The position numbers and the translations under genes are program-made. The notes beneath the pieces were generated by a model. It was not told the DNA's origin and made no database searches. It saw nothing but the letters and a program-made list of their open reading frames with translations. Source: JBOHTO01 sp050733695 (GTDB taxonomy: Bacteria; Gemmatimonadota; Gemmatimonadetes; Gemmatimonadales; Gemmatimonadaceae). Taken from it: a DNA stretch of 31,057 nucleotides. Positions 16,019-24,267 of the stretch are shown here, piece by piece (within the stretch, counting starts at the first letter, position 1; every line of letters begins with the position of its first letter). Location: NCBI GenBank assembly GCA_050733695.1, contig JBOHTO010000109.1, positions 1-31,057 on the forward strand, given 5' to 3'.

Positions 16019-17890
16019 ATGTCCGACCACGATTCACGCCACGCCGTGACCACTCCAGCCCCGAATGCAGGTGTGTGTTCCGCGTGCGGGACGACGCTGG
16101 ACGGCGCCATGCGCTGTGCGCGTTGTAGTGGTGTGGCGGCCACATCAGAGGGCGCGATGTCCGGCGCGAAGACCTCGGGGGCGTCGACCTCGGCGGCGCC
16201 GACCTCGGCGGCGCCGACCTCGGGCGCGCCGACTTCAGGCGCAGCGCGAACCGCCGATGAGCACGCGGAGCGAATCCGCCTGCGTCTACAGGAGGCCGTC
16301 GGAGAGAGCTATCAGCTCCTGGAACTGCTCGGCCGCGGTGGCATGGGGATCGTCTTCCGCGCCCGCGAGGTCTCACTGGATCGCGAGGTTGCGCTCAAGG
16401 TTCTGGCGCTCGATCCCATTCTCAACCACGAGGCATTCGAGCGCTTCGAGCGCGAGGCGAAACTTGCCGCCCGGCTGGACCACCCCAACATCGTTCCGAT
16501 CTTCGCAGTCGGGCAGCGCGAGGCGATTGCCTATTACACCATGCGCCTCGTCCGTGGCGGCAGCGTCGAGGACATGCTCGCGAGACAGCGTCAGCTCGAG
16601 TACGACCACGTCATGGCGGTGCTGCGCGATGTGGCGGCGGCACTGGACTACGCGCACGGTCGCGGCGTTGTTCACCGCGATGTGAAGCCGGCGAACATCC
16701 TGAATGGCGAGGCAGGTCACGCTCTGGTCGCCGACTTCGGCATCGCCAAGGCGCTGGGCGCGACGGCCGGTGACGGAGCAACGGGAACGGGGATCATCGG
16801 ATCGCCGGGCTACATGTCACCGGAACAGTGGCGCGGTGACGTCGTGGATGGACGCGCCGACCAGTACGCGCTGGGAATCGTCGCCTTCGAGATGCTCGCA
16901 GGGCGCCGTCCGTTCGAGACGCCGAGCGTGCAGGATCTCCTCACGCTCCATCTCGAAGCACCTGTGCCCGCGGTGAGCTCGCGCCGCGCGGGCATCCCCG
17001 AGCACGCCGACTTCGCAATCCGGCGCGCTCTCGCGAAGCACCCGGGAGAGCGATTCTCCACTGTCACGGGTTTCGTGGACGCGCTCGCCGGCCTGCGCAC
17101 GACCGCCGTGGGTCCACGGACGCAGCAGACGCCCCGCTATGAAGCGCGCCGTCGGCCGCCCCCGCCTCCGCCCAGGCGAACGAAGACGCGCGCGTTCCTG
17201 GTGATGCTCGCCGTCCTTCTGCTACTTGGTGCGGGTGGCTCGCTCCCCTTCGTTCTGCCCCGGACGCGTGCGCAGACGCGGCGGATGGCGGAGCCGTACT
17301 GGATCGTGGCGCGAGAGCAGGGAAGCGAACTGCTTGCACGGGTCGGTCTCACGCCCCGCACTCCGCGCGGCGGCAGCAGCGCCGGTGATATCCAGGCAAG
17401 CGATTCGATCGCCGGGATTCCCCCGGTCGCTGCCATCGGGAGCGAGCCCCTGGAAACAGTCGCGGGAGTTCGCTCCGCCGCCACCGAAGGTGCCGAACGC
17501 ACACCGATCGAGCGCCGTCCGATCGGCTTTGACACCGTGCTCTACGGCACGCAGCCATCGCCATTCCGCAGCGCTGCCGCTCGCGAGTTCGGTTTCGTGA
17601 ATGTGACCGTGCAGGGCGGCGCTGCGCCGATCATAGTCGACGGCCGGGAGCTGGACGCGACGGCCGGGCCACTGGGGGTGACTGTGCGAGCCGGGCCCGG
17701 TACACACTACATCTCGGTTCGCGGAGCAGGAGTGCTCTTCACGCCGTCACAGTTCACCGTCACCGTGAGCGCGAGCGATACCGTAGCAGTGACGTTCACC
17801 GTGCCGAGCATTGCGCCGCACGCGGTGTCCCCGGACAGCGGCGCCGATCCGCCCGCGCCAGCGGGCGCCAGCGGGCGCCAGCAGCCGTAA
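16019..17890 (+). CDS. Transmembrane Ser/Thr protein kinase with N-terminal zinc ribbon and PEGA-like tail
   Basis: This is a 623-residue Hanks-type kinase of the bacterial PknB group. Cysteines 20, 23, 33 and 36 form a short zinc ribbon (CSAC, CARC), followed by a Thr-Ser-Ala-Pro repeat linker (about 52-75). The kinase domain spans about 97-360: GRGGMGIV loop, Lys127 in VALKVL, HRDVKPANIL (219-228), DFGIAKA (239-245) and SPGYMSPEQW. All catalytic residues are intact. A Pro/Arg stretch, one membrane helix (about 392-413) and an extracytoplasmic part follow; the last part (about 530-590, VNVTVQGGAAPIIVDGREL onward) resembles a PEGA domain. It probably senses envelope conditions. No strong ribosome site precedes the ATG. 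A DUF1003 gene follows 62 bp later. Confidence 0.94.
   Translation: MSDHDSRHAVTTPAPNAGVCSACGTTLDGAMRCARCSGVAATSEGAMSGAKTSGASTSAAPTSAAPTSGAPTSGAARTADEHAERIRLRLQEAVGESYQLLELLGRGGMGIVFRAREVSLDREVALKVLALDPILNHEAFERFEREAKLAARLDHPNIVPIFAVGQREAIAYYTMRLVRGGSVEDMLARQRQLEYDHVMAVLRDVAAALDYAHGRGVVHRDVKPANILNGEAGHALVADFGIAKALGATAGDGATGTGIIGSPGYMSPEQWRGDVVDGRADQYALGIVAFEMLAGRRPFETPSVQDLLTLHLEAPVPAVSSRRAGIPEHADFAIRRALAKHPGERFSTVTGFVDALAGLRTTAVGPRTQQTPRYEARRRPPPPPPRRTKTRAFLVMLAVLLLLGAGGSLPFVLPRTRAQTRRMAEPYWIVAREQGSELLARVGLTPRTPRGGSSAGDIQASDSIAGIPPVAAIGSEPLETVAGVRSAATEGAERTPIERRPIGFDTVLYGTQPSPFRSAAAREFGFVNVTVQGGAAPIIVDGRELDATAGPLGVTVRAGPGTHYISVRGAGVLFTPSQFTVTVSASDTVAVTFTVPSIAPHAVSPDSGADPPAPAGASGRQQP
16171..16245 (+). 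repeat. In-frame 15-bp tandem repeat, five copies, in the kinase gene
   Basis: Units of GACCTCGGCGGCGCC type repeat five times, encoding TSGAS, TSAAP, TSAAP, TSGAP and TSGAA. Two units are identical and the others differ at one to five bases. Copy-number change would alter the linker between zinc ribbon and kinase without shifting the frame. Confidence 0.85.
17855..17884 (+). repeat. 10-bp tandem repeat, three copies, at the end of the kinase gene
   Basis: GCGCCAGCGG repeats three times (last copy GCGCCAGCAG), a few codons before the stop. The unit is not a multiple of three, so gain or loss of a copy would change the kinase C-terminus. Confidence 0.75.
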
Positions 17891-17952
17891 TCCTGCCTGA
17901 GAGCCGCAGCTGCCTGGAGCCCGTGGCGCCGGTCGTGCATGGTGACGGTCGC

Positions 17953-18537
17953 ATGAACGAACCGCCCGACGAGGTCGATTCCAACCCGCCGCTCGCGGAT
18001 GAAGCGCTGGAAGGTGATCGCCGGCTGAGGCGAGTCGGGCTGACCCGCGCATTCCTTGCCATCAAGGCGCAGCACGCCGCCGAGCTGACGACGATCCAGT
18101 GGCTCGCGGATCGCCTCACACTGTTCGCGAGCTCGACGGGTTTTCTCATCTTCCACATCGTCTGGTTTGTCACCTGGATCGCGTGGAATACAGGGTTGCT
18201 GCCCCTCGAGCCCTTCGACCCCTTCCCGTTTGGCCTGTTGACGATGGTCGTATCGCTCGAGGCGATCTTCCTGTCGATCTTCGTGCTGATGGGCCAGCGC
18301 CGGGAAGCCGCGATCGCGGAGTTGCGTGAGGAGGTGACTCTCAACATCACGCTGCGCATCGAGGACGAGACGACAAAGCTTCTCCAGCTCATGGCGGGCC
18401 TGTATGCTCGGCTCGGCCACAAGGTGGGTGAGGACGCCGAGCTGCGCGAGATGCTTCAGCCGCTGGACATCTCGCGCGTCGAGCAGGACCTGATTGACCA
18501 GATCAGGAGCGTGGGGAAGCGGCGGCCCAGGCGTTGA
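17953..18537 (+). CDS. DUF1003-family membrane protein
   Basis: This is a predicted inner-membrane protein of the DUF1003 family, function unknown, 194 residues from ATG 17953 (204 if GTG 17923 is used). The family core is clear: WLADRLTLFASSTGFLIFHI begins the first membrane segment, FVTWIAWNTGLLP follows. FGLLTMVVSLEAIFLSIFVL is the second segment, and QRREAAIAEL continues into a charged helical tail. That tail (about 120-194) is rich in Glu, Leu and Arg and probably coiled. It lies 62 bp after the kinase gene and could be co-transcribed. Neither start has a good ribosome site. Confidence 0.85.
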   Translation: MNEPPDEVDSNPPLADEALEGDRRLRRVGLTRAFLAIKAQHAAELTTIQWLADRLTLFASSTGFLIFHIVWFVTWIAWNTGLLPLEPFDPFPFGLLTMVVSLEAIFLSIFVLMGQRREAAIAELREEVTLNITLRIEDETTKLLQLMAGLYARLGHKVGEDAELREMLQPLDISRVEQDLIDQIRSVGKRRPRR

Positions 18538-18552
18538 CGGCGGAAAGGCGAA

Positions 18553-18590
18553 GAATGGGTTCCCGCTTTCGCGGGAACGACGACGGTGTT
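18553..18590 (+). repeat. TTCCCGC/GCGGGAA palindromic intergenic repeat
   Basis: Perfect 8-bp arms GTTCCCGC (18559-18566) and GCGGGAAC (18571-18578) enclose TTTC. Flanks GAATGG and GACGACGGTG match the other copies. It lies between the convergent DUF1003 and aconitase genes and has the strongest stem of the four. Confidence 0.75.
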
Positions 18591-18650
18591 GGAGGGTGGT
18601 GTTGTGGGAGAGCGGGGATGACGATGCTGTTGGGGGGAGGCCTTCGCGCT

Positions 18651-21434
18651 CTACCGTTGCACCATCTGCCTGAGCACGTACTGCAGAATGCCGCCGTTCC
18701 GGTAGTACAGGATCTCCTCCGGCGTGTCGATTCCCACACGTACGGAGAAGACGACCTGGCTGTCGTCAATGCGGCGTGCCCGCACGGAGAGCTCGGCGCG
18801 CGGCGATAGGGTGTCATCCAGTCCGTCGATGTCATACATCTCGAATCCCGTGAGCCCCACTGTCTGCCGCGTCTCGCCAGCCATGAACTCGAGCGGGAGT
18901 ACGCCCATCCCGATCAGGTTGGATCTGTGGATTCGCTCGTACGACTCTGCGATCACCGCGCGCACGCCCAGCAGGAGCGTTCCCTTCGCCGCCCAGTCGC
19001 GCGAGGAGCCGGTACCGTACTCCTTGCCGGCTATCACTAGCAGCGCAACGTCCTGCCTCTGATAATCCATCGCGGCGTCGAAGACGGTTACCGCTTCCGC
19101 GCCGGATGCGGTCGCTGTCCACCAGCCCTCCGTGCCCGGCGCGAGCTCGTTGCGCAGGCGGATGTTGGCGAATGTCCCGCGCATCATCACCTCGTGGTTC
19201 CCGCGACGCGAGCCGTACGAATTGAAGTCCGCCGCCTGCACGTCGTGTGCGATGAGCCACTTGCCGGCCGGACTTTCTACCGGAATGGACCCGGCCGGCG
19301 AGATGTGATCCGTGGTGATGGAATCACCCAGCAGGGCGAGAACGCGAGCGCCCGTGATCGGCTGAATGGCCGGCGTCTCCCTGGTCATGCGATCAAAGAA
19401 GGGCGGATGCTTCACGTACGTCGACTCGGCGTCCCACGCATAACGATCGCCTGACGGCGTGGGGAGAGCGCGCCATCGGTCGTCGCCATCGAACACGTTC
19501 GCGTACTGCGTGCTGAACATCTCGCTCTTCACCGATCGCAGTATCTCCTCTTCGACGGAAGCCGGCGACGGCCAGATGTCGCGGAGGAAGACGGGGCCAT
19601 GGGTGCCGATCCCGAGCGGCTCGCTCGCCAGGTCGATGTCCATCCTTCCGGCGAGCGCGTAGGCGACGACGAGCGGCGGCGATGCCAGATAGTTGAAGCG
19701 CGTGAGCGGATTGATGCGCCCTTCGAAGTTGCGATTTCCCGACAGCACCGACGCGACGACGAGCTTGCCCTCCTCGATCGCGTTTGCGACCGCCTGCGGC
19801 AGCGGTCCCGAGTTCCCGATGCACGTCGTGCAGCCGTATCCCACGGTGTGAAAACCGAGCGTCTCGAGCGGCTCGGTGACGCCCGCCTTCGCGAAGTAGT
19901 CCGTAACGACCTTCGATCCGGGGGCGAGGCTCGTCTTCACCCACGGCTTCGAACGCAGCCCCTTCGCCACGGCGTTGCGAGCGAGTATCCCGGCCGCGAG
20001 CATCACCGATGGGTTCGACGTATTCGTGCAGCTCGTGATCGCGGCGATGACCACCGAGCCGTGGCGCAACCGGAAGCGCTGTCCCTTCATCTCCACATCC
20101 ACGCCATCATCGCTCGATGTCTCACCGGGCTCCGTTGCGACGACGGCCGCCGAGAGCTCCGGCTCCGCCGACACGGCCGTCGCGCGGCGCATCGCGACCT
20201 TCGCTCCCGCGGTCCCTGCCCGCTCAAGATCCGCCGAAAGCGCTTCGCGAAACATCGTCTTCGCACGCGCGAGCGGCACGCGGTCCTGCGGCCGTCTCGG
20301 TCCGGCCAGGCTCGGCTCGACGCTCGCGAGGTCGAGCTCGATAGTGTCCGTGAAGGCGGGATCAGGCGTGTCGTCCGCACGGAAGATTCCCTGTTCGCGA
20401 CAGTACGCTTCCACGAGCTTCACATGATGTTCCTCGCGGCCGCTGAAGCGCAGGTACTTGAGTGTCTCCGCGTCCACCGGGAAGAAGCCCATCGTCGCGC
20501 CGTACTCGGGGGCCATGTTGCCGATTGTCGCGCGGTCCGCGAGCGAGAGGCTCGACAGCCCGGTGCCGAAGAACTCGACGAACTTCCCGACGACCTTCTT
20601 CTTCCGCAGCATCTCGGTCACCGTGAGCACGAGATCAGTCGCCGTCGCTCCGGCCGGCAGCTTGCCGTGCAGCCGGAAGCCGATCACTTCCGGGATGAGC
20701 ATCGATACGGGCTGTCCGAGCATTGCCGCTTCGGCTTCGATCCCGCCCACGCCCCAGCCGAGCACACCCAGGCCATTGATCATGGTTGTGTGCGAGTCGG
20801 TGCCCACCAGCGAGTCGGGGTAGGCGGTGACTCCGTCTGCGTCGTCGGACGTGAATACCACGCGCCCGAGAAACTCCAGGTTGATCTGGTGTACGATGCC
20901 CGTGTCGGGCGGCACCACGCGGAAGCGCTCGAAGGCGTTCTGACCCCAGCGCAGAAAAGCGTAGCGCTCGCGGTTGCGATCGAACTCGAGGCCGGCGTTG
21001 ATGAGGAGCGCTGCGTCGGAGCCGTATTCGTCGACCTGCACCGAGTGATCGATGACGAGGTCCACCGGCTGCAGCGGGTTGATGCGTCCCGGATCGCCGC
21101 CGAGACGCGCGATTGCGTCGCGCATAGCGGCGAGGTCGACCACGGCGGGGACGCCCGTGAAGTCCTGGAGCAGCACGCGGCTGGTTCTGAATGCGATCTC
21201 CTTGCGCTCGATGCCCGCAACGTCCCAGGTCGCGAGCGCTTCGATGTCCGCGCGGCGGACGAAGGCGCCGTCCTCGTTGCGGAGGAGGTTCTCGAGCAGG
21301 ATCCGGAGGCTGAAGGGGAGCCGGTCTGCCGTGGAGCCCGCGATGGATCGTGCGGCATCGAGCCGGTAGATCGTGTAGTGGCGGCCGTCCATGTCGAGAG
21401 TCGCGCGGCTGTCGAAGGAGTTGGGATGTGCCAT
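18651..21434 (-). CDS. acnA: Aconitate hydratase
   Basis: AcnA is the cytoplasmic 4Fe-4S enzyme that interconverts citrate and isocitrate in the TCA cycle. The product is 927 residues from ATG 21434, slightly longer than the usual 890-910. Hallmarks: LLQDFTGVPAVVDLAAMRDA, LVIDHSVQVD, GTDSHTTMINGLGVLGWGVG, the cluster ligands in AAITSCTNTSNPSVM and GYGCTTCIGNSGPL, SVLSGNRNFEGR, and the swivelling domain with LGDSITTDHISPAGSIP and GSSRDWAAKG. An insert of about 40 residues rich in Ala, Glu and Ser precedes the first cluster Cys. The frame extends upstream to 21530, but only the ATG at 21434 fits the family start MAHPNSF. It is divergent from the M20 gene, with about 118 bp of shared upstream DNA. 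Confidence 0.97.
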   Translation of the reverse strand: MAHPNSFDSRATLDMDGRHYTIYRLDAARSIAGSTADRLPFSLRILLENLLRNEDGAFVRRADIEALATWDVAGIERKEIAFRTSRVLLQDFTGVPAVVDLAAMRDAIARLGGDPGRINPLQPVDLVIDHSVQVDEYGSDAALLINAGLEFDRNRERYAFLRWGQNAFERFRVVPPDTGIVHQINLEFLGRVVFTSDDADGVTAYPDSLVGTDSHTTMINGLGVLGWGVGGIEAEAAMLGQPVSMLIPEVIGFRLHGKLPAGATATDLVLTVTEMLRKKKVVGKFVEFFGTGLSSLSLADRATIGNMAPEYGATMGFFPVDAETLKYLRFSGREEHHVKLVEAYCREQGIFRADDTPDPAFTDTIELDLASVEPSLAGPRRPQDRVPLARAKTMFREALSADLERAGTAGAKVAMRRATAVSAEPELSAAVVATEPGETSSDDGVDVEMKGQRFRLRHGSVVIAAITSCTNTSNPSVMLAAGILARNAVAKGLRSKPWVKTSLAPGSKVVTDYFAKAGVTEPLETLGFHTVGYGCTTCIGNSGPLPQAVANAIEEGKLVVASVLSGNRNFEGRINPLTRFNYLASPPLVVAYALAGRMDIDLASEPLGIGTHGPVFLRDIWPSPASVEEEILRSVKSEMFSTQYANVFDGDDRWRALPTPSGDRYAWDAESTYVKHPPFFDRMTRETPAIQPITGARVLALLGDSITTDHISPAGSIPVESPAGKWLIAHDVQAADFNSYGSRRGNHEVMMRGTFANIRLRNELAPGTEGWWTATASGAEAVTVFDAAMDYQRQDVALLVIAGKEYGTGSSRDWAAKGTLLLGVRAVIAESYERIHRSNLIGMGVLPLEFMAGETRQTVGLTGFEMYDIDGLDDTLSPRAELSVRARRIDDSQVVFSVRVGIDTPEEILYYRNGGILQYVLRQMVQR

Positions 21435-21535
21435 GGGCGATAATCTAGCGGGCACGGGGTATATTGGTGGCGAATACAGAATCGCCTTCGTTCTCCTCCG
21501 TTGACGAACCGCCAGTCGCTCCGGAGACACCCGTC

Positions 21536-21556
21536 ATGCCGATCGCAGGCAGTTGA
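21536..21556 (+). other. Possible six-codon leader ORF overlapping the TTG start of the M20 gene
   Basis: ATG CCG ATC GCA GGC AGT TGA follows GGAGA by nine bases, and its stop overlaps the TTG start at 21553. Ribosomes ending here could restart at TTG. The ORF is very short and may be chance. Confidence 0.25.
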
Positions 21557-22575
21557 GCAGCACTCACAACGGTCCACTCGATCCGGTTCGGATCGCACTC
21601 GATCTCATGCGCGTCGATTCGACGACCGGCAGTGAAGGCGAGGTGATCGCCTTCACCGAACGCCTGCTGAGCGAACGCGGGTGGGTCGTGCGACGCATTC
21701 CGGTGAGCGAAGGGCGCGACGATCTGTTCGCAGCCATGGGGAAGGCGCACTCGGCGACGCTCTCCACTCACCTCGATACGGTGCCGCCGTACATCCCGCC
21801 GCGACTCGACGGCAGGAGTCTTTGCGGTCGGGGCTCGTGCGACGCGAAGGGGATCGCGGCCGCGATGATCTGCGCCGCCGACCGGCTGCGCGATGGCGGC
21901 GTTCCGATCGCACTGCTGTTCGTCGTGGGCGAGGAGCAATCGCACGACGGAGCGCACGCGGCCAACGCGATCGCGAATACGAGTCGCGTGCTCGTGAACG
22001 GCGAGCCGACGGAGTGCCGGCTGGCGATCGGCACCAAGGGCGCGATGCGCTTCACCGTACGGACTACCGGACGCGCTGCGCACTCCGCGTATCCGGAGCT
22101 CGGCCACTCGGCGACGCGCGATCTCGTCGAGCTACTGCACGACCTCGATGGCCTCGAGCTCCCCCACGACGATCTGCTCGGCGACGCGACGATCAACATC
22201 GGGAAGATCAATGGTGGGGTAGCCGATAATGTGACGGCGCCCGAGGCGGAGGCGCGTTTGATGGCGCGGCTCGTTGCGCCGGCGCCCGAGTTGCTGGAGA
22301 TCCTGGAGCGTTGGGCGCTCGGCCGCGCCACGCTCGAGATCGGACCGACGGTTCCCCCGGTGCGTCTCGGTACTCTGCCCGGCTTCGAGACCTCCATCGT
22401 CGCCTTCGCGACGGATATCCCGGCTCTTTCGGAATGGGGGACACCGTACCTCTTCGGTCCCGGTTCGATCGATGTGGCTCACACGCCCGACGAGTTCATT
22501 GATACCGGGGAGCTTGTGCGCGCAGTGGACGCATACGAGCGGATCGTGCGGCTTGCGCTGGAGCGCGCGACGTGA
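21553..22575 (+). CDS. M20-family metallo-deacylase/peptidase, ArgE/DapE-like
   Basis: This is a 340-residue zinc-dependent M20 hydrolase, most like acetylornithine/N-acetyl-lysine/succinyl-diaminopimelate deacylases, which free an amino group in amino acid synthesis. Metal and catalytic sites are visible: His73 and Asp75 in STHLDTVPP, Asp97 in GRGSCDAKG, Glu127-Glu128 in VVGEEQSHDG, and the late His in IDVAHTPDEF. The dimerisation insert contains GRAAHSAYPELGHSA and GKINGGVADNV. The TTG start keeps the usual run-in (DPVRIALDLMRVDSTTG); the first ATG at 21607 would trim it. No other arg, lys or dap genes are adjacent, so the substrate cannot be named. The receiver gene lies 73 bp downstream. 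Confidence 0.88.
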   Translation: MSSTHNGPLDPVRIALDLMRVDSTTGSEGEVIAFTERLLSERGWVVRRIPVSEGRDDLFAAMGKAHSATLSTHLDTVPPYIPPRLDGRSLCGRGSCDAKGIAAAMICAADRLRDGGVPIALLFVVGEEQSHDGAHAANAIANTSRVLVNGEPTECRLAIGTKGAMRFTVRTTGRAAHSAYPELGHSATRDLVELLHDLDGLELPHDDLLGDATINIGKINGGVADNVTAPEAEARLMARLVAPAPELLEILERWALGRATLEIGPTVPPVRLGTLPGFETSIVAFATDIPALSEWGTPYLFGPGSIDVAHTPDEFIDTGELVRAVDAYERIVRLALERAT

Positions 22576-22648
22576 ACGCCGGATCGGGCGCCGCACGTGG
22601 CATATCCGTTGCGTACGATCAGGCCGACAAGACGAGGTCCGATAGCCC

Positions 22649-23047
22649 GTGAGCGAGAACGAAGGCGAAACCGAGGTCATGTCGCGCGTCCTCATTGCGG
22701 ACGATCACATGGACACGCGTGTGATCCTGCGCCACTACTTCGAGGCCATGGGCTTCGAGGTGTGCGAGGCATCCAACGGCTCGGAAGCACTGGAATGCCT
22801 GCGCGGCGACAGGCCCGACGCTGTGGTGCTGGACATCCAGATGCCGCAGATGGACGGGATCGCGGTACTCAAGGCCGTGCGCGCGGACGAGGAGCTTCAC
22901 GACATTCCCGTTCTTGCGCTGAGTGCGCACGCGTTGGCCGACGAAGTGCGCAACATCATCGCGGCGGGCGCAGATCGCTATCTGGCCAAGCCCGCCAATC
23001 CCAAGGACGTCGTGAGCGCGGTCCGGGAACTCATCGCGGATCAGTGA
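22649..23047 (+). CDS. Receiver-only (CheY-like) response regulator
   Basis: This is a single-domain response regulator of 132 residues from GTG 22649, or 122 if ATG 22679 is used. Acidic pocket Asp18-Asp19 (LIADDHMD), phospho-acceptor Asp62 (VVLDIQMPQMDG), Ser92 (LALSAHA) and Lys114 (YLAKPANP) are all in place, so phosphorylation is likely. It has no DNA-binding or enzymatic output, so it works through partner proteins, as in chemotaxis or phosphorelays. No histidine kinase is adjacent; the chemoreceptor lies over 11 kb away. It may share a transcript with the M20 gene. GAGG stands close to ATG 22679, so the shorter form is quite possible. Confidence 0.92.
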   Translation: MSENEGETEVMSRVLIADDHMDTRVILRHYFEAMGFEVCEASNGSEALECLRGDRPDAVVLDIQMPQMDGIAVLKAVRADEELHDIPVLALSAHALADEVRNIIAAGADRYLAKPANPKDVVSAVRELIADQ

Positions 23048-23067
23048 GCGGGGGCGGATGCAGGGGG

Positions 23068-23100
23068 GAATGGATTCCGGCTCTCGCGGGAATGACGACG
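23068..23100 (+). repeat. TTCC-type palindromic intergenic repeat, fourth copy
   Basis: GAATGGATTCCGGCTCTCGC followed by GGGAATGACGACG resembles the copies at 9671 and 18559 with one arm mismatch. It fills the gap between the convergent receiver and patatin genes and directly abuts the patatin stop. Confidence 0.7.
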
Positions 23101-24252
23101 TTATTGAGGGGCTTTGGCGGGAGCGACGGCGCCAGGACTGGCGGGACTGGCGGGACTGGCCGGTATGACGGCGACCCGTGAGGCCGCAACGGGTTCGGCC
23201 GCGATCGCGTCCACGGGGCACTGGCTCACGAACTGACCGTCCGCCGGCGACCACTCCACCTCGGTAGCCAGTGGAAAGGCCTTCCCCGTGTCGTCCAGCC
23301 CCATGATTGTAGGAGCCTGTGCTGCACAGAGGCCGCAGCCGGTGCACGTGTTCCGGTTCACCGATAGATGATAGGTGCGGCGTGGGTGGATCCCGCCCGG
23401 TGCCGCGAGGCATTCGTCCAGCGTCGCGAGGGCCGCGCTGGCTGCGCGATACCCTTCGGCGATGAGCTCGGCAGTGTGCGTGAAGGTGAGCCAGCCAACG
23501 TGCGACACGCGCGGCCGGATGAGGACCATCGGAGGCCCGCGCCAGCTCGATAGCGGCGTCTGCTGCAGCGCACTCATCATCACGGTGGCCGCCCGCATGT
23601 ACACAGCCGCGAATCCGTGCGACGCGATGTCGGAGCGGTGCGAGAGATCGGAACTGCCCACGTCTACCGCGATCACTGCGTCCGCGCCAATCGCTGCGAT
23701 CGCTGCCGGCAGATTGTCGATCACTCCACCGTCAACGCACGTGCGATCGTCCACTATGCCGGGCGGGAAGTAGCCCGGCAGCGCGCACGAGGCATACACG
23801 GCATCCGCGACCGCGACATCGCGCAGCCCGGGGAGGCCCCACACAATTGGAACACCGCGCTCGATGTCAACCGTGTTCACGAGCAGGCGGCCGTCGAGCG
23901 CGCTGAAATCGCCAGGCAGAACCGCGTCCGATACGAGCTGCCGCAGCGGCTCCTCCATGTACAACGAGCTCGCTCGCATCCGTTCGAGCAGCACGCCGAG
24001 ATGGTTGATCCTGAAGAGGTCCGTCTTGCGCATCGATGTCGCGCGCCGCTCCATCTCGTCGACGTGCATCCCGCCCACGTGCGCTGCAGCGATCAGCGCT
24101 CCAATACTCGTTCCCGCGAACACGCTCGGAAGCACGCCATGTTCAGCGAGCGCGCGCAGCACGCCGATGTGCGCGAACCCCTTGAGTCCACCGCCGCCGA
24201 GCACGAGCGCGATGCGTCGCACGCGGGGTGTCGCGCCATTGTTGCCGGCCAT
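23101..24252 (-). CDS. Patatin-like phospholipase fused to a C-terminal 4Fe-4S ferredoxin domain
   Basis: This is a 383-residue two-domain protein. The patatin part (about 12-280) is a Ser-Asp lipid acyl hydrolase: oxyanion loop GGGGLKG (19-25), nucleophile Ser49 in GTSIG, and Asp174 in DGGVIDN; all are intact. There is no signal peptide, so the enzyme is likely cytoplasmic or membrane-associated. After a linker come NTCTGCGLCAAQAP (Cys303, 306, 309) and QCPVDAI (Cys345), the ligand set of a single-cluster bacterial ferredoxin. The tail is Ala/Ser/Pro-rich (9-bp DNA repeat) and ends beside an intergenic palindrome. It begins 15 bp after the Ig-like gene, so they share an operon. Redox control of lipid hydrolysis, or electron transfer tied to lipid binding, is inference. 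Patatin catalysis is confident; the role of the cluster is not. Confidence 0.9.
   Translation of the reverse strand: MAGNNGATPRVRRIALVLGGGGLKGFAHIGVLRALAEHGVLPSVFAGTSIGALIAAAHVGGMHVDEMERRATSMRKTDLFRINHLGVLLERMRASSLYMEEPLRQLVSDAVLPGDFSALDGRLLVNTVDIERGVPIVWGLPGLRDVAVADAVYASCALPGYFPPGIVDDRTCVDGGVIDNLPAAIAAIGADAVIAVDVGSSDLSHRSDIASHGFAAVYMRAATVMMSALQQTPLSSWRGPPMVLIRPRVSHVGWLTFTHTAELIAEGYRAASAALATLDECLAAPGGIHPRRTYHLSVNRNTCTGCGLCAAQAPTIMGLDDTGKAFPLATEVEWSPADGQFVSQCPVDAIAAEPVAASRVAVIPASPASPASPGAVAPAKAPQ
23136..23162 (-). repeat. 9-bp tandem repeat, three copies, in the patatin C-terminal tail
   Basis: GACTGGCGG repeats three times on the plus strand, encoding Ala-Ser-Pro units on the minus strand. 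The unit keeps the frame, so tail length could vary without loss of the protein. Confidence 0.7.
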
Positions 24253-24267
24253 GCGCCGCTCACCTCC

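Noticed and set aside
19599..21443. 614-codon open frame on the plus strand across the aconitase gene
   Set aside because: It is antisense to clear aconitase sequence, has Arg/Glu/His-rich composition typical of a high-GC shadow frame, and has no recognisable motif.
23136..23162. CRISPR-like short repeats
   Set aside because: They are 9-bp direct tandem units without spacers, within a coding tail.
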